From PALSA-693 sp963834725 (GTDB lineage: Bacteria; Actinomycetota; Acidimicrobiia; Acidimicrobiales; Palsa-688): 64,000 nt of DNA. Positions 15,201 to 22,429 of this stretch are shown here, in pieces. The notes under the pieces were generated by a model. That model did not search any database. It was not told the DNA's origin and saw only the letters and a program-made list of their open reading frames with translations. The position numbers were made by a program, and so were the translations under genes. The stretch lies in the NCBI GenBank assembly GCA_963834725.1, contig CAWICN010000001.1:3224001-3288000 (forward strand), written 5' to 3'. Each line of letters opens with the position of its first letter. Within the stretch, counting starts at the first letter, position 1.

Positions 15201-17580
15201 CCTCGGCTGAGCGCTGATCGAGGCGTAGCGCCAGCCGGGTCGCCGCACCCTTCAGGACCGAGGCGGCCCGACCCGCCGGCTGGGTGGTGGCCAGCACCGC
15301 GTGGACCCCAAGGTTGGTGGAGGATGCGACCAGTCGCATCATGGCCTCGAGGACGGTCTGGCTCTCGGCGCTGGCCGTCCCGGGATCGTCGACGGCAACC
15401 ACGAGGTGAGCGACATCGGTTCCCCCGGCGGCCCGGTACGCCTCGAGAGAGTCGTGGCCGCCGGCCCGGACCAGCCGGTCGCGTCGCAGGATCTCGGCTT
15501 CCAGCCGGGCGAGCGGCCCGTCACCGCTGGTGGGCGGCCCCAGGTCCGAGACCACGCCGCACACGTGTGGGAATCCGGCCAGCCGGGACGCCCGGCCCCC
15601 GGCCAGGTCCACCACAGCCACATTCACCGCGTCGGGTCCAAGCACGGAGAATGCCGCCACTGCGCCTTCCACCGCTTCGGTGCGGCCGGAGGCCGATGTC
15701 CCGACGATGAGCACGTGAGGATCTGATCCACTCAGGTCGATGGTCACCGGGCCGAGCCGGCCTTCCCCTATAGCCCACTGCAGCCGCGGGGGGTTCAGGG
15801 GTGCGAACCACAGGTCCATGCCGTTGACCGGGTCGGGGAGCTGCCCGATCGGGAGCTCGTCGTCGTGGTACCGGGCCAACCTCCGCGCCCATGCGTGCGC
15901 GACATCCGAGCTCACCCCGACCGCCAGCAGCCGGTCGTGACGGCGGCGACCCGGCAGGTCCTCGATCGAGAGCACTCCGTCACGGTCGACATGGATCACG
16001 GTTTGGCACTGGTCAGGGAGCAGATTGAAGTCGGAGGCGACGGCCAGACCGGCACGGCTTCCGGGGTCCGGCTCGTGGTGGGGATCGTCGAGCAGCCAGA
16101 TCCGGACCCGGTCAGCTGAGCCGCCGCTCCGTCGCGGATCGGCCCGGCGCGGATCGGTCCGGCGCGGATCGACCCAGCGCGGATCGGTAGGGAAGGACTC
16201 GCTCCCGTCGTTGTCGTCTGCAGCGTGGGGAAGCCATCTGGCCCACGCCCAGCCGGGCTCCCGGTCCGGGCCGAGGGCAAAACGGATGGACAGGTCGGCC
16301 GGGCCGGTAGTGGTGGCCGCCTGGAGGACCAGGGCCCGGGCGACAGCGAGGGCGGCCGTCCGGTCGCCCCAGATACCGACCCAGGAGTCTCCGAGACGGA
16401 TCGAGGCCAGATCCACGCCCCGCGCCGCCACCATGTCGATCACCTCCCTGGCTGCGGGGCTCGGGTCCGTGCGCGCCTGGACCATGGGCTCGTAAGGCAA
16501 GTGCCCGTCGGCGAGGCGGACCTCCAGGAAATCCGGGTGGGCTGGCCGTCGCTCCCACATGGTGGGTGCAGCCTGGACCGCCGCGCTCCGCAGCTCGCCG
16601 AGAGAACCGGCCGTTCGCTCGAGCCGGACCGACTCGGCCGCTCTCTGGGCCTCGAGCTCCTCGCCCAGGCGTTCCAGGGCGGCCTTCGATGCCCGGGTCT
16701 CGCCCCGCTTGGCCTTGCGGTATCGGCGTTTGCCGTCGAGGTAGGTGCCGCCCGCGGCAAGCGGCCCGAGCAGACCGAACGCGGCATAGATGTAACTGTG
16801 CAGGAGGTAAATCATCACCGCGGCGAACACCATGGGCGTGATGAGCGCCACGATCGGGAGGACCGGCTTCTGCTCATGCGCGGATGGGGGGTCCGGTATG
16901 GGGACGGGGGAGGGACGGCCGGGAACGTCCCGGCGGGGAGGCCGGTGAAAGGCGTCCCCCGCCGCCGCCCTGGTAGCTGAATCGGCGCCGGAGGCGACAC
17001 CGAAGGTCATGGCCGTGGAGCCCACGGTGACGCGGTCACCGGGCTGCAGATTGACGGCGGCGGTGAGCCGGCCGCCGTTTACCCACGTCCCGTTCGTGGA
17101 GCCGAGATCACTGACGCTCACCGAACCGTTGGCCCCCACCGTCAGCGTGCAGTGATCGCGTGATGCCACCCGGTCGAGCGCCAGGCAGATCTGGTGGCGC
17201 TCGTCCCGCCCCACCATGGTCGTCCCGATCTCCAGTGGAAAGAATCGGGCCGCGTCGAGTCCGGTCTCTGTGACCAGATAGGGCCCGTGCGGCGGTGCGT
17301 CTGGAGGATCGGCGACGCCGGCCGGAGTGGAAATCAATGATCCCCGGCTTATGCCGCTGGACCCGATCGTCGTCGCGGGACTGCACGGCCGGCTGTCGAC
17401 CGCCAACCAGGTACGACCAGCATGCAGCTGCTCGGCCAGATCGGCGATCGTCGCGTTGGGATCCCGCACCACCAGCTGCACCGGGGTCTGCGCCTGCGTC
17501 GAATCAGTGGAAACGACGACGTCGAGCCGGGGAAGGACCGCGATACCGGATTCAACCCGGGGATCGGACACGAGTATCAA
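12268..17580 (-). CDS. FHA-FtsK/SpoIIIE ATPase of a type VII-like secretion system (EccC/EssC type)
   Basis: A 1,770-residue motor protein. Residues ~100-195 form an FHA domain (VGRDERHQI, SRDH, DLGSTNGTWVNG). Two membrane spans lie at ~240-278, followed by a basic coiled region. Four FtsK-like P-loop modules follow: GTSASGRT at 626 (degenerate, Arg for the Walker Lys), GATGSGKS at 961 with an intact VDEF Walker B near 1073, GSPRSGKS at 1277, and GDSASGKT at 1557. Known EccC proteins have three clear ATPase modules; the additional first one is unusual. TTG 17580 overlaps the upstream stop; GTG 17571 is an alternative. A pentapeptide repeat lies at residues 466-485. The ATPase should drive export of the WXG100 proteins encoded upstream. 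Confidence 0.93.
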   Translation of the reverse strand: MILVSDPRVESGIAVLPRLDVVVSTDSTQAQTPVQLVVRDPNATIADLAEQLHAGRTWLAVDSRPCSPATTIGSSGISRGSLISTPAGVADPPDAPPHGPYLVTETGLDAARFFPLEIGTTMVGRDERHQICLALDRVASRDHCTLTVGANGSVSVSDLGSTNGTWVNGGRLTAAVNLQPGDRVTVGSTAMTFGVASGADSATRAAAGDAFHRPPRRDVPGRPSPVPIPDPPSAHEQKPVLPIVALITPMVFAAVMIYLLHSYIYAAFGLLGPLAAGGTYLDGKRRYRKAKRGETRASKAALERLGEELEAQRAAESVRLERTAGSLGELRSAAVQAAPTMWERRPAHPDFLEVRLADGHLPYEPMVQARTDPSPAAREVIDMVAARGVDLASIRLGDSWVGIWGDRTAALAVARALVLQAATTTGPADLSIRFALGPDREPGWAWARWLPHAADDNDGSESFPTDPRWVDPRRTDPRRADPRRSGGSADRVRIWLLDDPHHEPDPGSRAGLAVASDFNLLPDQCQTVIHVDRDGVLSIEDLPGRRRHDRLLAVGVSSDVAHAWARRLARYHDDELPIGQLPDPVNGMDLWFAPLNPPRLQWAIGEGRLGPVTIDLSGSDPHVLIVGTSASGRTEAVEGAVAAFSVLGPDAVNVAVVDLAGGRASRLAGFPHVCGVVSDLGPPTSGDGPLARLEAEILRRDRLVRAGGHDSLEAYRAAGGTDVAHLVVAVDDPGTASAESQTVLEAMMRLVASSTNLGVHAVLATTQPAGRAASVLKGAATRLALRLDQRSAEELVGVPYPAGLPRSRPGRGWIREGDMAAQPVQLPSTSAPAPPECPVEVCFVDGWSVDPSAAPSAAAAAPPSVLDATLKLARERFPHPARPLWGTADVLESTEQRSASLASLLGCSDLSTMDVAASWAEGTESGFLSGPIGTDGYGNPVSLDLNEAAYGGMGPHGLIVGATGSGKSELLRTLVCSLIARHPPDLLSLVLVDFKGGATFAGFSDVPHLAGLITNLESDLTNVDRMEAALLGEQQRRQELLSRAGRLGSADAYRRVRRDRPELPPLPELVVIVDEFAELLEQRPEFITMFGSIGRLGRSLGIHLLLATQRLDEGRLRGLESHLRYRISLRTNSTTESRSVLGLPDAAMLPSDPGIGYLRVDDPKLQRFRAALVSAPPDQARGNGSSGSDIEALTARVRGAAPRTHQIWLPVLPERLELGRFLGRLEATPGRGLQAVEWEELGQQKAPLGVIDRPRLQTRGVLVADFSGATGNLVVVGSPRSGKSSLLRTVAASLSLTHTPEEIYLYGLDYAGGGLLTLAGLPHVGGVAHQGDEELLRRTVSHVARIVEQREELFRELAIHSMDQFRRRRAEGLLPPGHHGDVYLLVDGWDSLRASSEILEERISEIARRGLAVGVHVVVAASRWPALRAAIRDSILGRLELRQSDPFESLFDRRAAENIPVDRPGRGITGSGEHFLAALATRGGETHPETGWAELVDAVREAWDGPEAPPVLVLPADVSIRDLVPAKGGLAVGVAEPDLATLTLDPLGGDQHLLVLGDSASGKTTFLRVFLDQLTSGRCREEVRLLIADPRRGLMDAVDPQLQFGYAGSVAAVGPEVARLREALDGRLPGPEITVDQLKNRSWWHGPEVYLVVDDHDLVVTATSNPLLPILDLLAQASDIGFHLVLARRVAGWQRAQYEPVVQRLREVGVTTLVMSGDPAEGIITGTIRSAPRPPGRALLVRYRAGPVAVQLARQDGPDSTGPIALRAGS
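16126..16185 (-). repeat. In-frame 15-bp tandem repeat in the ATPase gene (4 units)
   Basis: Four 15-bp units encode DPRWV, DPRRT, DPRRA and DPRRS in the segment between the membrane-proximal region and the first P-loop module. The repeat unit length keeps the frame. Confidence 0.9.
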
Positions 17581-18614
17581 CCCGTCCCGGTGGATGCCTC
17601 CACGTCGCGACCTCCCCCGCGGTGGCCCGGCCAGGACCACCTCCGCGCCCGGCTGCCTTCGAGCTCCCCTCGGGAGACGACCGGCATCGACATCACAATC
17701 GGAGTACCCGCTTCGGCGCGCCAGCTTCCAGCCGACCACACGCAGTCCAGCGTCCAGGCGATGAACCCCTCGGGGTACTCGGTGCTCTGGGTTGTGCCGC
17801 GGGGTCCCGGGAACGAGAACTGAACCTCGGCCCGCCCCTGGGCCAGGACGGGGGGCGCGGCCACGCTTCCGAGCTTCACCGACGCTTGCGATACTTCCCG
17901 CTCCATGGTCTTCTCCTGCCACTCCCGCCGGTTCCTGCCGGCCCCCCGGCCGTCTACGGGCACCAGGTAATGGACCTGCCATTGGGCGTGGCGGGTGAGA
18001 CGCAGTTCCACCGTCCCCGGACCGACATCGTCGGCGGCCGCCTCGAGGGCCAGGGTGCCTTCGACCGGGCGGTACAGCTCGCCGTAGCGCGCCGGAGATC
18101 CGTCCCGGTCCAGAATCCTTATGGCTCCGGAGTCATGAAGGCCGCCGTCGGGCCACCTCGCCTCCGCCGATGTCCTCGCTGGCCTGACCCACACCTTTCG
18201 GTGCTGGCTGACCTCAGTGCCGTCGCGGAGGACCAGCCTGGCCTCGATCCTGTTCAGGACCGACCCGAAGCCTCCGGTCATCACCGTGCTCGGAGCGACG
18301 TCGACTGTCTCCAGGCGCACCTTCGCCTCCGTCCGGGATCCTGGCCGCTGAAGTCCTGCGATCTGGGGGAGCCGAGCCGATGAGACCACCGCGTCGATCT
18401 GCTCGCGGAGGACTTTGCTCCATCCGGCGGACAGCCGGGCCGGGATGAACGTCCACACCCTCGAGTGGTAGGTCCACCGAGAGACCCATCGAACGGTGGC
18501 TTCCGCCACGTCGGCATCGGCCCGGGCGGACAGCATCAGGTTCAGCTGGACGTCGTCGCCGCCCGTGATCCGCGGCGGACTGTCGATCTCCAGGTCCAGG
18601 GGTGGGCGGGCCAC
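17577..18614 (-). CDS. Unknown beta-rich protein of the type VII locus
   Basis: About 345 residues without signal peptide or membrane segment. The predicted strand-rich pattern (LDLEIDSPPRITGGDDVQLN, EAKVRLETVDV, GTVELRLTRHAQWQVHYLVP, AEVQFSFPGP) suggests two beta-sandwich domains, perhaps arrestin-like, but I do not recognise a family. It lies between the WXG-like effector candidate and the ATPase, overlapping the latter's start by 4 bp, so it is probably a component or chaperone of the same system. The start is uncertain: GTG 18614 avoids a long overlap, and ATG 18707 would overlap the upstream gene by 74 bp. Confidence 0.65.
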   Translation of the reverse strand: MARPPLDLEIDSPPRITGGDDVQLNLMLSARADADVAEATVRWVSRWTYHSRVWTFIPARLSAGWSKVLREQIDAVVSSARLPQIAGLQRPGSRTEAKVRLETVDVAPSTVMTGGFGSVLNRIEARLVLRDGTEVSQHRKVWVRPARTSAEARWPDGGLHDSGAIRILDRDGSPARYGELYRPVEGTLALEAAADDVGPGTVELRLTRHAQWQVHYLVPVDGRGAGRNRREWQEKTMEREVSQASVKLGSVAAPPVLAQGRAEVQFSFPGPRGTTQSTEYPEGFIAWTLDCVWSAGSWRAEAGTPIVMSMPVVSRGELEGSRARRWSWPGHRGGGRDVEASTGTG

Positions 18615-18633
18615 GCCGTCGGACCGTACCAGG

Positions 18634-20064
18634 TCAGGGGGAGCCGACCGGAGCGGGTCCGAGGGTCTGGATGTCCGAGCTGGGGGCAATGAGGGTCTGC
18701 ACCACATAGTGCCCGTCGGGCATGGGCATGATCAGCTCGACGACCGTGTCAGCTCCCCTGTCGAGGTAACCCTCAACGACCGCTCGAGGCTCAGGGAGGG
18801 GTAGCGAGACGCCCGGGGAAGGAGAGCTGGGCGGCAGCAACGGCTGCCCGTTGGCCCCCACCAGCGTGGGAACGGGCATCTCTCCGATCGGAGTGCCCGC
18901 GCTGTTGGTGACCACGATCTGGCCGGGCGGGGCGTTGAAGGGCTGACCGGTTGCCGGGTTGATCAGCGGGGCCGGATCGGGGGCGGGACCCGAGATCACT
19001 TCGCCGGCGGGCCCTACCAGGGAGACCGGGGCAGGATTCACCCCGAACGGCAGGTTGGTGGAGGGGTCGATGAGGGGGCCGCCAGGCGCGGTCGTGGAGC
19101 CGTCGATCAGCTGGGGCAGAGTCGGTTGCTGGCCGAACGGCAGGCCGGTGGCGGGATCGATGATGTTCGAGCCTTGCGGGGTGGGAGCCTCGCCCGCGGG
19201 CCAGGCCCAGTCGAACGTCTGCCCGACCAGCCCTGAAATGCCGGCAGAGACCAGGTCGCGCTCGAGGGAGCTGATGGTGAACGGGTCCCCGTCGATGGTC
19301 GTGGTCAGAGCCGACCCGCCGAATCCAGCCATCCCGCCCCGTATGGCTCCCGAGAAGGGGACGCCCTTCAGGAAGCCATCAGGAATGGCGGCCGCCGCGG
19401 TGGCACCGTCGATAACCGACGTCCACATGGCCGGCCCGAAGTTGAGACCCTGGCCTCGGACCAGGCTCACCGCTTCGTCCATGGTGAGATTGATGGCCCC
19501 GGCCAGGGCCCACCGGCCTGCGAAGCTGGCCAGGGTGCCGGCCAGGCTCTCCCCCATGGCGCCGAGGAAGCTTCCGATCGCGGCGATGACGCCTTCGGCT
19601 TCGGCCACCTCGGCGGCGCCGGCCGCTGCCGCTGCCGCATCGGAGAACCCGAAGGTGATGATCGACAGGCCGATGCCCACCGCCGCGGTGGCGATCATGG
19701 CCTCATAGAGATGATGGATCTCGGTGTTTTTCTCGTCGAGGTAAGCGGCGGTGGTGTTGAGGTGACCGGCCATGGTGGAGCAGTCCCCCGCCAGACCGTG
19801 CAACAGGCCGGTGTACTTACCGGACCAGGTCTGGAATTGGTCATGAGCGGACCCGGTCCAGCTCGCTCCAAGGTGGGCGGTCGAAGCCTCGAGATCGCCG
19901 GCGATGTGGGTCAACGAACCGCCCAGGGCTGTCCAGGCCGCGGCGCAGGCCCGAAGCTTGCCCGAATCACCGACCGGGTCCCACAGGCTCTTGGAGGTGT
20001 GGATCGGAGGGGGCGGCGGTGGTGGCGGAGGCGGGGGGGGAGGCGAGGAGGACCCGGAGCTCAC
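18634..20064 (-). CDS. Large WXG100-like protein, candidate type VII effector
   Basis: A 476-residue protein. It begins with 13 consecutive prolines (residues 8-20), then a WXG100/LXG-like helical hairpin: Trp28, then LEASTAHLGASWTGSAHDQF carrying a WTG turn. Next is a long Ala/Gly-rich hydrophobic region (~140-200), similar to N-terminal domains of large actinobacterial WXG effectors. The C-terminal half has degenerate repeats of the form IDPATGLPFG, IDPSTNLPFG and INPATGQPFN. The last 50 residues match no toxin that I know. The start is GTG 20064, two bases after the upstream stop. No immunity gene is obvious next to it. Confidence 0.75.
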   Translation of the reverse strand: MSSGSSSPPPPPPPPPPPPPIHTSKSLWDPVGDSGKLRACAAAWTALGGSLTHIAGDLEASTAHLGASWTGSAHDQFQTWSGKYTGLLHGLAGDCSTMAGHLNTTAAYLDEKNTEIHHLYEAMIATAAVGIGLSIITFGFSDAAAAAAGAAEVAEAEGVIAAIGSFLGAMGESLAGTLASFAGRWALAGAINLTMDEAVSLVRGQGLNFGPAMWTSVIDGATAAAAIPDGFLKGVPFSGAIRGGMAGFGGSALTTTIDGDPFTISSLERDLVSAGISGLVGQTFDWAWPAGEAPTPQGSNIIDPATGLPFGQQPTLPQLIDGSTTAPGGPLIDPSTNLPFGVNPAPVSLVGPAGEVISGPAPDPAPLINPATGQPFNAPPGQIVVTNSAGTPIGEMPVPTLVGANGQPLLPPSSPSPGVSLPLPEPRAVVEGYLDRGADTVVELIMPMPDGHYVVQTLIAPSSDIQTLGPAPVGSP

Positions 20065-20066
20065 GG

Positions 20067-20369
20067 TCAGTTTCCCTGCATGGTGGAGACGGCATCGGCC
20101 GCGGCGTAATTGGAAGCGGTCTTCTGCAGGGCGCCGGATGCGTTCGAGAGCAGCTTCGCCATCTGGTCCAGGCCCCGGAAGGCGGACTCGGTCGTCTTCT
20201 CGTACTGCTGCAGTATCGATACGGATGGCCCGAGCCACCCGAAGGCGCCGTCGATATTGAGCGCGCTGGACTGGAACGTTGATATCGCCTTGACCAGGGC
20301 CGCGTACTGCTGCTCGAACTGGCCAGAGGCGGCAAGCAGCGCGGCCGGGTCTACGTGGTAGCCCGACAT
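20067..20369 (-). CDS. WXG100-family protein (EsxA-like)
   Basis: A 100-residue all-helical protein of the size of WXG100 substrates. The turn between the two helices is GWLGPS, a variant of the canonical Trp-x-Gly. It lies directly upstream of the large WXG-like gene, with two bases between stop and next start. The ribosome-binding site is weak (GGGGCGG), so translation may be coupled to the preceding esx gene. Confidence 0.8.
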   Translation of the reverse strand: MSGYHVDPAALLAASGQFEQQYAALVKAISTFQSSALNIDGAFGWLGPSVSILQQYEKTTESAFRGLDQMAKLLSNASGALQKTASNYAAADAVSTMQGN

Positions 20370-20385
20370 CTACGAACCGCCCCGA

Positions 20386-20679
20386 TCAGGACCAGATGGA
20401 GGCGTTGGTGTTCTCAGTGTTGACGTAGTTCGAGGCGGCGATGCGCAGGTTGGAGGCGATCTGCTTGAGGACGTTGTTGAGGTCGTCGGCGCTGGTGTTC
20501 CAGCGGTTCTGGAGGCTCTGCCAGTCCCCGGATGCCGCGCCCTCCCATGTGCTCACCAGCGGCTGGAGGTAGGTGCGAAGATCCTGCAGCTCCTGGCTGA
20601 TCTGGGCGGCCACCGAATCGGTATCAGACGCCGCCTGCTCAACTGCTCCAAAGGTCACCAACATATGGCCATCGGACAT
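20386..20679 (-). CDS. WXG100-family protein (EsxB-like)
   Basis: A 97-residue helical hairpin with the canonical WEG turn in STWEGAASGDWQSLQ, preceded by a strong AAAGGAGAAAG. Such proteins form antiparallel dimers and are exported by type VII systems through recognition by the EccC ATPase. It lies 16 bases before the EsxA-like gene. A C-terminal YxxxD/E signal is not clear; NYVNTE near the end is the nearest fit. Confidence 0.88.
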   Translation of the reverse strand: MSDGHMLVTFGAVEQAASDTDSVAAQISQELQDLRTYLQPLVSTWEGAASGDWQSLQNRWNTSADDLNNVLKQIASNLRIAASNYVNTENTNASIWS

Positions 20680-20748
20680 TTCTTCACTTTCTCCTTTGCT
20701 GGTTCGGCTGGTTCGATGGTGTCTGGTTCGACGGAGTTGGGCGGCCGT

Positions 20749-21057
20749 CTAGAGCGCGCTGGTCTGGCGGGTGAACCCGTCCGAGTTGGCGGTGTCGGTC
20801 GTCTGATAGTTCTTGTGGGTGGTGACCAGTCCGTCGCCGATCTGGCGCAGGACATTGTTGAGCTTGGTGGCGTCGTCGTTCCACCGCTGCTTCAGGACCT
20901 GGAAGCTGGAGGCCGCCCCGGACTGCCAGGTGCCGGCCAAAGGTTCGAGGCGGCTGAGCAGCTGGCTCAGCTGCGACTGGATGTTGGCATTCACCTCATA
21001 GACGTGCTGCGCCGCCTGCTGCATCGTGGGCAGTTCGGTACGGAAACCGCTGGACAT
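20749..21057 (-). CDS. WXG100-family protein, first gene of the secretion locus
   Basis: A 102-residue WXG100 protein. GTWQSGAASSFQVLKQRW places the Trp-x-x-Gly turn between two helices, and NYQTTDTANSDGF follows. ATG 21057 is preceded by GGGAGG. It closely resembles the next gene in layout (the ...RWNDDATKLNNVLRQI and ...RWNTSADDLNNVLKQI segments correspond), so the two probably arose by duplication. It appears to be the promoter-proximal gene of a six-gene minus-strand unit ending at 12268. Confidence 0.88.
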   Translation of the reverse strand: MSSGFRTELPTMQQAAQHVYEVNANIQSQLSQLLSRLEPLAGTWQSGAASSFQVLKQRWNDDATKLNNVLRQIGDGLVTTHKNYQTTDTANSDGFTRQTSAL

Positions 21058-21397
21058 CCAAAGCCTCCCGGTCGAGCGTGTGGGCGGGTGGTACAGGCCC
21101 ACGTGGACCGGGCGATCGTAGCGCCCCCGTGTATTAAGTTCCATACAGTTAACAGGTTCCAGCAGAGGCTCGTGGCCTTGCCACCAAGGGTGTCCGCTCA
21201 GCGCCTGGCGGTAACCGACGGGACCCGGTGGGCAGGAGCCCCTGGTAGCAGATCTGGGTTGCGATGAAAGCGGCCGGCGATTGCGCAACTAAGAAGGTGC
21301 GGTCGAGCGGCGCCCGGCGAAGGTGGCGTGTGTCACCGTCTCCTCAAGAGGGCGGCGGTGGCTGGCCGATTTCCACCATGCTGTTGGTCACCCGGTG
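21058..21397. other. Upstream region of the secretion locus
   Basis: These 340 bases separate the first WXG100 gene from the broken hydratase gene; both are on the minus strand. It must hold the promoter for the secretion genes. The most AT-rich part, around 21135-21165 (gtgtattaagttccatacagttaac), is the likeliest place. No gene is supported. Confidence 0.45.
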
Positions 21398-22271
21398 TCA
21401 CCTTTTCTTCACGCGCTGCAGGTAGGCGGCGCCGGCGGCCCGGGACTCGGGATCTCGGAGGGCGGCCACGAGCGAGTCGGCGTCGTTCCACGCTCGGGCG
21501 GTGCCGACCATGCCTTCGGTGACCGCGTTGGTGTGGCGTTTGGTGGCGGTCAGGGTGAGGGCGGACTTGGCTTCGAGCTGGGCCACCAGTTCTTCGACTG
21601 CAGTGTCGAGCTGAGATGCCGGGACCACCCCATTCAAGAACCCGGCGGCCAGGGCCTCTTGGGCACTGAACGCCCGGCAGGTCATCACCAGTTCCTTGGT
21701 CAGGGCAGGCCCGATCTCCCGCACCAGCCTGGGAATCCCTCCCCACGCCAGGGGGATGCCCAGGTCTACTTCGGGGATCGAAAAACGGGTGTCGTCGGCG
21801 GCGACGCGCAGGTCGCACGCCGCGGCGAGGACGACCGCGCCCCCAATGCAGTGCCCGTGCAGCCGGGCGACCGTGACAGCCCGCATGGCCTCGATGGCAT
21901 CGGCCATCCGGCGCCCGGTGTCAGCCGCGTCACGAACAGTGCCAACCGACGAAGCCCCATCTCCCTCACCGGCGCCGCCCGGGGCCCCATCTGCCTCACT
22001 GGCGCTGCCGGAAGCCCCATCTGCCTCCCTGGCGCTGCCGATCGAAGAAGGCGGCGATGCGAACGCCGCCAGGTCCGCCCCCGCGCTCGAAGGCCCGTCC
22101 GTTCCCCGCGATCACGACCACCTTGACCGCCGGCATGGCGTCGAGGGCGCCCGCCGCGTCGACGAGCTCGAGCAGTGTCGTCGTCCCCAACGGGTTCAGC
22201 TTCTCCGGACGGTTGAGCACGATCCGTGCCCGCGGGCCATCGGTGCTCACCTCGATCGTGGTGTACGCCAT
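21398..22271 (-). pseudogene. Enoyl-CoA hydratase/isomerase gene broken by a frameshift
   Basis: The N-terminal frame from ATG 22271 reads a normal crotonase start (RIVLNRPEKLNPLG, VVVIAGNGRAF) and then leaves the family pattern. The next frame continues SAGADLAAF and then the rest of the enzyme (HGHCIGGAVVLAAACDL, PEVDLGIPLAWGG) to 21398. Removing one base at about 22088 would restore AFSAGADLAAF, so a single-base insertion (or a sequencing error) splits the gene. Between SAGADLAAF and RRMADAIEAM lies an in-frame 30-bp repeat encoding a Gly/Ala/Ser/Glu-rich insert. No evidence shows that the product is functional. Confidence 0.8.
21951..22040 (-). repeat. 30-bp tandem repeat in the hydratase gene (3 units)
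   Basis: Three 30-bp units (each with ggCCCCATCTgCCTC and GGCGCTGCC-type blocks) encode a decapeptide close to GSASEADGAS on the minus strand. The insert falls in the variable loop after the oxyanion-hole segment of the crotonase fold and keeps the downstream frame. Confidence 0.9.
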
Positions 22272-22429
22272 GCGTCAGGGTACTCGTCGGGGTCCGAGCG
22301 GGACAGCCGCCGGGCCCGATCCAGCCCGGCCTTCTCCAATCCCAGCCCGACTGCTCGGATGCCGGCCCAGCCTGCTCGAACGGCGGCCCAACCCTGACGC
22401 CCCGGGTAGCTGTTCGGGTGGCGGGTTTC

